Shown here in pieces: positions 12,401-25,424 of a stretch of 64,000 bases of DNA. This DNA comes from Lineus longissimus (lineage: Eukaryota; Nemertea; Pilidiophora; Heteronemertea; Lineidae). The position numbers and the translations under genes are program-made. The stretch lies in assembly GCF_910592395.1 (NCBI RefSeq), contig NC_088309.1:12652599-12716598 (forward strand), read 5' to 3'. The notes below the pieces were generated by a model, which saw nothing but the letters and a program-made list of their open reading frames with translations, ran no database searches and had not been told where the DNA came from. The first letter of the stretch is position 1. Every line of letters begins with the position of its first letter.

Positions 12401-15400
12401 TTAGTGTTATTTAACCCCTCTGAAGATTCTGATTGGCCCATTGTTGCTACCTCATAAGAGTGGCAGCATCCTGCATAGGACGGGAGCAAAATGTTCAGCC
12501 ATTGTGTGAGGAGAGAGGAAGTGACCTATCACCAGCACCAGGAATTCAGCATGATGGATATAGATAAACGTCTAATTAGTATAACATTTCTGAATTGTTC
12601 AACATCACATGAGACAGCCCCTGTGGTTTTACATTAACATGTTGTGAGATGACACCACGGTAAACGATGTCTTAACATTCACCGAATCAAGAGTCGTAAA
12701 ATTGAAGTGATTACCAAGGGGAGGAATTGGAACAGCATTCTCAACTAGAACTGACTTATCAATCAATTTGCAGACTTCCCATGCCCACAATAGTGTTACA
12801 GTCAGCACAAAGGGACTGCGTAATTTTCATCTGCATAACTGTTATTGACGCAAATCAACAAGTGGAATTATCGACAAAATATTGACATCGTCTCATCAGC
12901 CGGTAAGTCGGCAAGGCAACCTGGCAAACGCAACCAGGGGCCAGTTTTCAGTACACTAATACACAGCCCCGGGTGCACAGCTTGCAATGCACTACCGAAA
13001 TCATCAGACACATAAATAACATCCACACAAAGACAATCCTCATAAGATTTTTGATTTATTGAACATATTTTGGATGCACATTGACAGCAAGAAAGAGCTT
13101 GAACTGCCATCCGAAAAAGATGATCTTGTTTTGTTCCATCTTGGGGAAAAATCAGCCGCCAGTGCTTGAGGATGAAGTCAGCATTTTTTTCTTCTCAAAA
13201 CCACGGTGCAAATTACGCAGTAATGAGCTCTTATATTCAAATGTTTGACAGGACTAACATGCCAACTATGCCTATTAATATCTTTCTATTTCATCACCAT
13301 TTGAAGAATCTTAGCGAATTACATTTATTACCGACTTAGATGGAATTTCAGCAAGAAAACAAGAAATGTGAGTCCTGTCAAACATTCAATCGCACATCTG
13401 ATCCTGCACTTGGGATTTCTTCACGTGGTTGTAGAGGGGAATTCCCGCTACCATTCGTCCAATCAGCATTGAGAAATATGGAGACATGACCTCAAATTTG
13501 AATAGTTCATTACAAAATACTAATGCACTCAATCATGCGATGCGCGGGGTTTGATAGGTTTATCGTGACGTTGCACGGGTGATCTGGTCTGATCTATTTT
13601 CGGTCACAGAGAACACCTTCTCAAGAGTGAAACTAAGTCTTCAAAATAACAGTTTATAAAGCCAGAAATAAATAGGCTTCTTGATATACTTATTTCCCAC
13701 CAATCCAGAAAGTTTGATGGCGATACTCATCGTAGTTTTTCAATTATTCTGCAGACAAGCCCTTTCCAATGGTCGAGCCGGTGAAAACAAGGAAGTCCAC
13801 AAACCTGTAAGTTTGGGGTAGTTGGGAAGTCCATACACTTTACTGTCATCGTGGAACCTTGCTAGTTGTTTCTGGTATTCTTCCTCTGCCTCTGGATCCT
13901 GTTCTTCAGCGGGCTGTAAAATAGATGTGGAAGATGACATTTCATTTTCTAAAAGGAAAAATAACCTGGGTTATAGAATGATATAGGCATCGCAAAGATG
14001 AACATGGTCTCAACAGCGATCAGATTTTATAACCCAAACTTCATGAAACAACCAGCAAGACAGTGGAGATTTGAAAGATCATAAGTACGTACCTCAACAG
14101 CGGCAGTGGCATCAGATCTTGGACCGACGTCCTCACTATCTACCGGCGTATCTGCAGGTGCACCAACAGCCTGAGTAGCACTGGTATGATTGGACGTCAA
14201 TTCAGATGGGCTTTCATGACTAGATACAGTTTCATCTGTTTTATCACAGCATTTTATCATAGCAGCTGCATTATCGTTTCCATTCTCAAGACAGATTGTG
14301 GGAACTTCTGCAGACGTTTTATCCTCGGATGATTCTGGATCTGCTGAAGCACTGTCAGTATCTTCTTGCCCATCACACTTTGGCTCAACACCTGTTTTTA
14401 CACTTTCATCACAAGCTGGCTCTGTTGCTTCATCTCCAACTTGTATGGCTTCGGATGAGACAACAGCACCATCTGCTTCATCTGGCTTCTCTTCCTCAGC
14501 ATCAAAGAATTCATCTTCCCCTAAACCATCAGATTCTGTTTCGATCAGATCTGCCTTTCTTTTCAAAGATACCCGTTCGGTCTTTTCACTGGACTCAGAA
14601 TCAGCCCCAATAGTTTCGGCTGTTTTGTTGTTATCTCTAGCTGCAGCCTTCTCAACTGACTCAGATACTGTGTCATTATTGCAAGCTGTTAGTTTCTCAA
14701 TCACTTTCTCAGTTTTTGGGACAAAATCAGTTGCAGAGTCATTACTGCCCACTGCTTCTTTCTCTGGGACATTTGGGATAGAACCCAATTCAGTTTTGTT
14801 ATTGTCAGTCACTTGTTCGTCAGTTGTTGGTTCAGTGTTTGGAAGAGAATCTGCTTCATTTTCCACAGATTTGTGCTCTTGTTGTGTGATAGCCTCCTTT
14901 TGATCATCGACATCATTTCCTGGACTTAAAGGTTCAGGGTAATCTGCACAAGCATTTACTGGAGGTGCATCACCTGAATCAACAACCGCAGCCTTTATCA
15001 CATCAGGGTTAATACTGCCACGCCGGGATCGTGAGCTGCTTCTACTTCGAGCTGAAAACAACCACATCCAAAGTTAATTTAAAGAGTAGAATTCATTCCT
15101 TGTTACTACATTTTTATGCAATTAGGTGCCAGGCTAGACATAAGGTCTAGGGCTGGGCTAGCATAATTGGATCAAAACTAATGGAGAACCTGCATTCCAA
15201 TTAATTACCAAAAGCCACAGTGTGATAATTTACTCTCTGCAACCAAAGTATTACTGACCTCTACCTGACATCAAAATAATGTGATGGAGACATGGCATTA
15301 CACAATTCGTTGTCTTTTGGGAACAAATCACCTCTTTAAAGTGCAACACATGCCGTGCAGATCCTGTTAGCCAGTATGAAAAGGTCAACCCCTACTTGCT

Positions 15401-18400
15401 TTCAGGTTTCCAATACAAGCTAGGGGTTGAGCTCAGGGTGTTTGAACTCAACTGTTTGTTGATTTTACAGATTATGAGGCATCTCCATCAATCTGTCTCA
15501 GCAGGTAGCCATAGTGGCCTATTCTAAAAGGCCTTAGTCACAGTATATCATTGTTTCTAATACAAAATACATTACGCCTCGTTTTGATCGGAGCGGTCTT
15601 GGTATCGTAACCAATGACCGCCTGGGTAGGTATAAAATTCTGAATTTTAGCAGACGAATTATTTTCACCAAGAAGCAACGACTCAGCCCCACAAAACAAT
15701 GTCAAGAACACGAGATTTTGAAGTATTCCCCGATATTGGGATTTGTGAAGTAGGGAGGATACCCGAGGACTCTTTCGAGGTCGTCAGTCAGGATTCAGAA
15801 GAGGTCAAAGACGAGGAAATGGTAGAAATCAGGAGCCTCGGGAAATCACGACACTTGACTGGGAATTCCCTTGCTGCGTGACGTCATCTTCACAAGCAAC
15901 AATATGGCGGAGTTCCGGACACCAGGCTGGATCATATATACCTTTCAAATCATATTTAATTTGTTTAATTTTGAAACCTTTTAGAATAGAAATTAATACC
16001 TCGCTGTCGGTCATTGGTTGTATAATCAAGACCGCTCGGGTAGACCTCAAATTACGTCCAAAACCCTCGGCGAAGCGCCTCGGGTTTTGGACTGCATTTT
16101 CGGTCTACCCGAGCGGTCTTGATTATACAACCAATGACCGCCAGCTCTGTATTAATTCCTTAAGCGAAACTCTTTTAATTGCTCTCAGTCTACTCCAGGT
16201 AGCCAAGCAAGGCTTTCCTGTACATACCCCAAATGCAGGATGTATATTTTACTATCTGCCTGGGTGAACAATTTTTGTCTTAACACTCATTAAAGATTAT
16301 ATAACAAGATGGACGAATTAAAATAACTACCTGGTTGTTAAAGAGACTTGTGCCACTAATTAAAAGATACGATATCACTGGCATTTATCACCACAGGGGG
16401 CCAAGTGTTCCAATAACAAGTACAGCTGGATTTCCTGAGAGAATCTCCCCAACAGGGACTGCTCCTCATAGCAGACAACAAAAACTGTAACAAGTCAATC
16501 CAAAGTGTGGCCTCTCCATCTTGCCCGAGTGTTGTTAGTGAACAGTTAATCATATATCACTGTGTCCCCTGATATTGGTAGAGTGATGAAATGATGTTTA
16601 ATAATTTTTTTAAAAAGTCACCCCATAAAATTTTAGCAGAATTTCGGAAAACAAACATAGCCTGCATTGAAAGGGTTTAACCACTCACACCATTGTTAGG
16701 TAACTGATCAGGATCTGAGGGCGACATTCTTGTACTATTTTCCTTTTATGACGAACATTCAAATGTTAATCTAGATTCGTTGGGAGAATACAGAAATTAT
16801 ATTGCAGCTTCGTTATCCCCCAAAGCTTACCTCTGCGTTCCCTCCACCCAGGTTCTTTCTCACTTGAATACAGAAATTATATAGCAGCTGCGTTATCCCC
16901 CAAAGCTTACCTCTGCGTTCCCTCCACCCAGGTTCTTTCTCACTTGATTTCTCAGTGGCGCGGCCCTCATGTCCTTTCTTTTCCTCACTATCCTTGGGCT
17001 TATCGAACATGTGGGGGTCCTCCAACAAACGGATGTCACGTGATGCAAATGGCTGACTTCCTCCACCCTTACTAGCATCTTCAACTGAAAATAGGAATGC
17101 AAATAAATTCAAACATTTAGTTGAGCTCAATTGAGCGTCAGCTTGGACATTATTTTTAAACAATATTGGGCAATTCAAAATGAATTACAGTGGAACCCCG
17201 GTCGGCGACTATCCCGGTAACGCGACCTCCCCGCTATGACGACCAAGAATCGCCGGTCCCGAATGATTTCCTCCCTAATTATCATTACAAGGCCCCCGGT
17301 AACACGACCACCCGGTACCCAGACAACGAACACTGGATTGGGTCGTCCTAATGACCAAATTAGCCCCTATAACCCTACCAAAGGGCCTAATTGCCGTGAA
17401 AAGACGAATGGTGACATGATTTCTGTTAAGAAACTGATTGCGGCAAATTCATCATGCTACAGATGAAAAAAATATCCAAATAGTCCAAATATTTTTTTCA
17501 CTTGTTTTTTTGCTCAAAATGAAGAAACTTCATCAACCCCAAAAAATGTTGGCTTTGAAAATTTTTCAGAATTTTGAACTTGTGAAAAAGTTCTACAATA
17601 TTTTGGTGGGAAAACTTAATCATGCATTTTGTCCCCGGATGCTCAGCTTCACTAACGCGACCACCCCGGTAACGCGACCATTCAACCTCAGTCCCAGGAG
17701 TGGTCGTGTTACCGGGGTTCCACTGTACAATGACAATTATACATGTACAGTGGAACCCCGGTAACACGACCACTCATGGGACCGTGGTCGGAGTGGTCGT
17801 GTTACCGGGGTGGTCGTGTTAGCGAGGTTGGGAATCCCCAGACGAAATACATGATTATTTTTCCCGCCAAAATTGCCGACTGCATGGCGTGTGTACGCTG
17901 TACTACCATAGCAACGCTGCCTGATTGAGATGATGCACGCTCCAAAGTTTTGTTATCATGCCTCGCAAGAACAGTTCGTCGATAAAATTACATGTTACAT
18001 TCTCAGAATGAGTTAGAAAAGGTAATTTTGTAACTCATTTTATCCACAAAGTTTCATTATCTGCCCGACGTGACGCATTTGCGGGCAATTTGGTGAATCA
18101 TCCTCCATGTACCCGACTGTTTGTGACGATTGAAGTAAACTTGTCGTTCTCCATATCATAAAACATTCAAACGTCTCGCAAGCTTGTTATTGTCATAAGT
18201 GTGGTCTTCAAACTACCCACCGTTTATTATAAGTTCATATGCAAATCACGCAAATCACATGATTTTGCTGCTGCTGAGTGCGCATGTCTGGTACTGAACT
18301 GGCTCAGTAATGAAAACAAACCATGAAAACGTTAGAAAAGGAAAGTTTATTTATTCATTTACACTTATACAATTGATCATACCTGCAAAATCACATTGTA

Positions 18401-21400
18401 TTTTTTGCTTTCATATGTATTCCCATGGCCATTGTCCCCGTCTCAACAAAGCTGGGCAGCGAGGTGCTAATTACTATGCCGCGGTCGCGACCGATTACGG
18501 TAATTAGGCCTGGTGGTCGGGTTAATAGCGGGGTTGATTTTCAGTTTGGGACCGGCCAAGCCAGTGGTCGCGGTCGGGGTGGTCGTCTTAGCGGGGGTCT
18601 CTTAATGGTAATTAGAGAGGAAACCATTCGGGACCGGAGAATCGTGGTCGCGTTAGCGGGGTGGTCGCCAACTGGGGTTCCACTGTAATGCACATTCTGA
18701 GGGACCCAGTGTCTTCTTCTTCTTTTCTGCTATCGAAAAAGTCGTCAGTCCGGGAGAGTCGACCACAAAGTCCCAGAGCTTTGTGGTCAGGGTGGCATCC
18801 CTCAGCCACTATTCCTCCCATTTCTAGCATCCCATTAGGGATCATCTCCAAATTATTCACAGAAATTTGCTTAGCGAATAGTAACGAAAATCCATTTCAA
18901 GATTCCTTGCTCCAAAATGTGCAACGATTTTGTGGCAATTATCAAGCTGAAATGAATATCATTATGAGGGGAAAAATGTTCAAAAGATGCGACGAATTCG
19001 CAACAACTGAGAACAAAAAATTGTTTGACGGCAACGAAAAAAGTTAAGGGCCGCGTCACCAATGACGCGATGCCGGGCTTGGGCAAAAATCTATGTTATT
19101 CAGAACACAGGGCTAAATAGAATGGGCCGGTTTTAGAATTGAGTGAGCAGGTGTATAATCGTATCCAATTTCAACATGTTGCAAACACATCAAAAGACCC
19201 ACTGCTATAAATCATGTAGGACTATTCATCCATGTCGAATCTTTCTCGGATCCCGGCTTTTGATTTCAGACTTGCCACTGAAATTTCTTGCAAAGTAATT
19301 GAGCTGTCTGCTGCTGTGACCAATCAACTTTCGCTGGTGGTCGTAACCTCAGTAGACAGTTGTCAATTAATCACAGGCCGCTTGAAATTTTACTTTCTGA
19401 TTCCATGCTTTGACGGCAAAAAAACTGGGAGGAAATTACCCATATCTATTCAAAGAAGTAGTCATATATAGTAAATATTTATCCCACGTGTTTGTGCAGA
19501 TTCTCATAAACAGACACACGAGATAAAATAATTTTTGCGGACTAGTAGCAACAAAATGTTCTGGGGACATTGTGCTTACCTGGGAATGATTCAGTGGTAG
19601 ATGAAATGATATGTACTAAATATGTTGCGGTTTCTAAACTTCTATCCTAGTATTGTATTATAAGGAGTTTGTCTTTAGAGTTCACTCAACTTTTGCTGGA
19701 TACAATGTACGCCAAGGTGATTTGAGTTTGTGTTGTGTCCTCGTATTTTGTTTGGACGGCGGCGCTACAGGGCTGTTTAGACAAGACGATTATTTTTTTG
19801 TCATTTTGGATGAACCGTTTTGGATAGATATCAGCAGGGGATTAGATTGGGGATTATCTTTTTAAAACGGAATTAAGATAAAGAGCCTACAGTCTTTTAA
19901 TGAGCCACCGGCACTTTTCACCTGTATTTTGCACGCAAACATCAGGCGTCATTTTGTTGCGCTACGAAATGATACACTGTCTAAGTTTGGAGGGTTTCTG
20001 ATGCTGAATTCTTGCCGAAATTGTTTTGCGCTAATGATTCCTTTTAAGGGCTTGTACATACAAGAAATATGGGGATTCTTTTTTGCTCACAATGTTTTAA
20101 GTTATCAAGGAGTGCAGACATACTGGATGACACCACTTACACTTCTTGTCCATGAATTCGCGTACACTGCACTCACTGCCGTCTGGTTTGACGACAAGGA
20201 GATCAACATAATTGACAGAACGACCATCATGTTCAATCTGAAGGAACAACAAAAATAAACACATCAGTTTTTGCTATACCAAGGTGAACCAAACAAACAT
20301 AACCTATAAAAATCATTTACTTTAGATATTTTTTACTAGATCAGGTTAATCATTTTGGGGATATTTTAGTATGCAGTGCCAATCACTCAAAAAAATGTAT
20401 TTCAAGTTGACCAAATGAATTAAAAAACTCCTCTTGACTTTGTATTGTACAAAGAGAGAATGCTTTAATCTCTGTAAGTGTAAACACAGTTGGGAAGTAC
20501 TTAAAATCATGTCAAAGATATTTATAATCATGATGTCCAAATGCAATATTAGTCCATTTTCTTTTCTTACCTTTGGTGCAAAACACCAGACAAACCAGAA
20601 CTCCATGAACAAAGTGAAGTAGTCTCCTTACCTTGCTCTTGAATTTACACTTTAGCCGTTCAGACTTGACAAGGTCTACCATGGCCCAACGTGCATCCAT
20701 TTTGAAGGTTTTCTCCTCTTCATATAATGAGCATTCCATAGCCTGGAAGAAAGTGGGTGAATGTCAGAACAACAGAAAATGCACAATTTCTTTGGTTTAA
20801 GTCATCATGCCAGGGATATCAAGTTGCCAAGGGTTCATATAGCAGTTTTAGACATTTATAAAACACATCACATTGCCTTAATTTCTGAAGTGATTGAATC
20901 GCAAGCACAATAAGGAAATCATTGGAGTATCAAATGGTTTGAGTGCCAGCCTCATAACCCAAAGGTCATGGGTCTTACATCTGGTAGAACCATGAATTTT
21001 CTCAGTGTCCTTCAGTAACACACTTTTTTTCCGAGAACAAGTGCTGTATGACTTCCTAATCCTCAGAAATGTCTCAGGAGAGACTGGATTATATTGTACA
21101 TATCTTATATACTAACTGTGATACTTTCTCCAATAAGAAGGACGAACTAATAGCGTTACTGCAGACATCTGCCCCCGATATTATCTGTATCACCGAGCTC
21201 CAACCTAAGTTCGGCGAACCACTCAGGGAATCTGACCTAAAATTACCAGGTTATAGTGCCCCATACCATAACTTAGAGCAAATAGGACTGCGCGGGACAG
21301 GCATCTGGACAAAAGAGGGGAGCAACATCGAACCAGCCGCAGTGCATCCCATTACAAACACAGCGTTCAAGGAGTCATTATGGGTCACCATCCCCGCACG

Positions 21401-24087
21401 CCCAAGACCAGTGACCCTGGGATGTGTCTACAGGAGCCCAAATTCTGACCCCGGTAATTCCTTCGCATTGAATAAGCTGATAGAGGACCTCTGTCACAAG
21501 AACTGCAACTTGTTGCTAGTGGGGGATGTGAATCACTCGTCGATTGTGTGGGGCGACCCCAACGCCACGGGAGTGAAACCGCTTGACAGGGCCTTCCAAG
21601 CAACAGTGATGGATAACCTCTTGTGCCAGCACGTGGACCGTCCAACCCGCTATCACCACGGCCAGGAGCCCAAAATAGATGATGTCGTTCTCAGCTCTGA
21701 CCCCGACATAATTAAGGGCATCCGATACTTACCCCCCTTGGGACTTAGTGATCACATATGCATGGTTGTAGAAGTCAACATCACACTGCTGCGCAGAGAG
21801 GCGGGACCCGAACCAAAACTGCAGTACCACAAGGGAAACTACACACTGCTCCGTGAAAACTTGGGACAAACAAACTGGGATTACCTACACCACGCACCCA
21901 CATGTAACGATGGTGTACCCCCATTTCGCCTACACCCATTTCGCCTATTACCCATTTCGCCTACCCCCATTTCGCCTATTCACCATTTCGCCTACACCCA
22001 TTTCGCCTACTCACCATTACGCCTACTCACCATTTCGCCTACTAAAAAGGAAAAGAGTGGTGTGCGCTGGACATTTGAACAATTTTACGAATTGTTGAGC
22101 TTGGTTTTTTTCCTTCATATATTATAGCATATTTCCCAGTTTAAAAACTTTACCATACTTTATCATTCCAACCCGGCCTCTTGAGACAAGACCACCATTG
22201 ATTTTTTAAGCCTTTTTGCAGCTAAATTGTCACAGTTTGACCGCCTTGCATCAAATAATGCTTCGGGTTGTGAATCTGAAATTTGGATATGACATTCCAG
22301 ACAGTCAGGCGAGTAAATGGAGAAATTTTATTAAAACTGGTGGCTGTCCACAAATGTTTTTTCTTCAAATTGGACAAATTTGAGAGACCATGATATTTCC
22401 ACTGTTTTCAGCCAAATCATGACCCTACTCATGACCCTACTCAGTTCGTCTGATAGTATTTAGTTGGTATTTAGTTGGATAAACTGCATATTTCTAAAAG
22501 CGTTACAAAATTCTGGCACCAATAGACATTTCAAATTAGACTAGAAGGCTGAAACATCTTTTGAATTTGAAGTCACTATCATAAAACATTTGAAATGATG
22601 TAGGTAAAATGGGTAATAGGCGAAATGGTGAATAGGCGAAATGGGTGTAGGCGAAACGGTGAGTAGGCGAAATGGTGAGTAGGCGAAATGGGTGTAGGCG
22701 AAATGGTGAATAGGCGAAATGGTGAGTAGGCGAAACGGGTAAATTTTGTAGGCGAAATGGGTGAAGGCGAAATGGGTGTAGGCGAAATGGGTGTAGGCGA
22801 AATGGGGATGAACCGTAACGATGCCTGGATATTCTTCAAGGATACGATACTCACCGAGATCAATAAATGTGTTCCCCAATCCAAAGGAGGACCACACATA
22901 CGGAAGGCACCCTATTGTGACCATGAAACCACGGAACTTAGACGGGAGAAGAACCGCACTTGGAGACGGTACACCCACGCAAGCACAGAGGATAATCATC
23001 AGGCATTCAAGACGGCACGTAACAGACTTCGTAGGGCCACCAGGACAAAATGAAATGGCCAGGGCCATTGTGCTCACCTCATGTGGAGGAAAGATGGATA
23101 AAGAGCATGGTCTTGTGTCATGTAGTGTTAAGTTTGATGTAGGTCAAGCAATTACAATTTCCCCAAAATGGCCAATTTACAGTACATTCGACCTCTGTGA
23201 CCTTGAAAAGTAGGTCAAATCAAAGAAGACCCGGGTGACACATTGAATGGATGTTAGAATTAGATGTACCTATGATATAAAATTGGTGCCAATCGGGCAA
23301 GTCATTACTAGGAATAATGGCATTTTGAAGAATTTAGGATTTGGCCCCCTCCCTGGAGGCCAAACGGCAAATCAGATCGCACCAAACTTCGGTACCTGAG
23401 ATCACCTGACCAAGGGGTACATGTGTACTTAATTTGTGATCAATAGTCATTGCAGTTAAGAAACATGCCATAGTTACGGCCTGACGGCGAATTTACGCCA
23501 TTTGACCTCTGTGACCTTGACAAGAAGGTCAAATTAAAAACCTGTGTGACATATACTGTATGGTGGTTAGATGTACCCATGATATCAAATTGGTGGCAAT
23601 CGGGCAAGAAGTTAAGGAATAATCACATTTTTAAGGTTTTTGGATTTTGCCCCCTGGTGGTCAAGTGGTGAATCATATTGGACCAAACTTTGGTCCCTGA
23701 GATCACCTGACTAAGGGGTAAATGTGTACCAAATTTGGTATCAATAGTCATTGCAGTTTAGAAACGTGCCATCGTTACATCCTAACGGCTAATTTACACC
23801 ATTTGACCTCTGTGACCTTGAAAAGGAGGTCAAATCAAAAACCCGGAGGATATATGATGCACCTTTGCTAGAAGTACCTACCATATTTTTTTCAAAATTT
23901 CCCGACTACTATTAAGGGAGATATTGCATATTTTCACTTTTAACGTTTGGCCCCCTGGTGGCCAAACCATGAAACGAATCGGACCGAAACTTGGTCTCCC
24001 AGGTGTCATTACATAAGGGTACAAGTGTACCAAGTTTCAACTCAATAGCTCTAACAGTTACGAAACGTGCCCTGCTAACGGACGACG

Positions 24088-24143
<56 letters not shown>

Positions 24144-25379
24144 ACGACGGACGCCACGGTATGGGATAAGCTCACCTCTGCTAAGAGGTGAGCTAAAAAG
24201 CAGACTTTGAGGCCAGACTCGCTGAGGAAAGCAAGAAAAACCCAATAGCCTTCTGGAGCTATGTACGCAACCAAACAACAGTGAGAAGAGACATCCCCAC
24301 ACTACGGGATAATGAAATGGCCAGGGCCATTGTGCTCACCTCATGTGGAGTTAAGATGGATAAAGAGCATGGTATTGTGTCATGTAGTGTTAGGTTTGAT
24401 GTAGGTCCAAGCAATTACAATTTCCCCAAAATGGCCAATTTACAGTACATTCGACCTCTGTGACCTTGAAAAGTAGGTCAAATCAAAGAAGACCCGGGTG
24501 ACACATTGAATGGTTGTTAGAATTAGATGTACCTATGATATAAAATTGGTGCCAATCGGGCAAGTCATTACTGGGAATAATGGCATTTTGAAGAATTTAG
24601 GATTTGGCCCCCTCCCTGGAGGCCAAACGGCAAATCAGATCGCACCAAACTTCGGTACCTGAGATCACCTGACCAAGGGGTACATGTGTCCTTAATTTGT
24701 GATCAATAGTCATTGCAGTTAAGAAACGTGCCATAGTTACGGCCTGACGGCGAATTTACGCCATTTGACCTATGTGACCTTGACAAGAAGGTCAAATTAA
24801 AAACCTGTGTGACATATACTGTATGGTGGTTAGATGTACCCATGATATCAAATTGGTGGCAATCGGGCAAGAAGTTAAGGAATAATCACATTTTTAAGGT
24901 TTTTGGATTTTGCCCCCTGGTGGTCAAGTGGTGAATCATATTGGACCAAACTTCGGTCCCTGAGATCACCTGACTAAGGGGTAAATGTGTACCAAATTTG
25001 GTATCAATAGTCATTGCAGTTTAGAAACGTGCCATCGTTACATCCTAACAGCCAATTTACACCATTTGACCTCTGTGACCTTGAAAAGGAGGTCAAATCA
25101 AAAACCCGGAGGATATATGATGCACCTTTGCTAGAAGTACCTACCATATTTTTTTCAAAATTTCCCAACTACTATTAAGGGAGATATTGCATATTTTCAC
25201 TTTTAACGTTTGGCCCCCTGGTGGCCAAACCATGAAACGAATCGGACCGAAACTTGGTCTCCAAGGTGTCATTACATAAGGGTACATGTGTACCAAGTTT
25301 CAACTCAATAGCTCTAACAGTTACGAAACGTGCCCTGCTAACGGACGACGGACGACGACGACGACGACGACGACGACGC

Positions 25380-25424
<45 letters not shown>

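Noticed and set aside
14296-14903. Long plus-strand ORFs opposite exon 12
   Set aside because: Low-complexity Ser/Leu shadows of the acidic exon; no splice or start support, and the minus strand fits the gene model.
16813-17178. Extended version of exon 11 reading through both donor copies
   Set aside because: It breaks the phase needed for exon 12; the proximal donor gives a consistent protein.
18612-18860. Possible extra exon between exons 10 and 11
   Set aside because: No acceptor and donor pair; exons 10 and 11 already join in phase.
22541-23077. ORFs with repeated HFAYTHFAY-type sequence
   Set aside because: Readthrough of the CCATTTCGCCTAYAC subrepeats of the foldback element.
24064-24302. 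Arg-, Thr- or Ser-run ORFs over the GAC tracts (also 10003-10278 and 25175-25490)
   Set aside because: Translation of a trinucleotide repeat in a non-coding R1 element; the length follows the repeat number.
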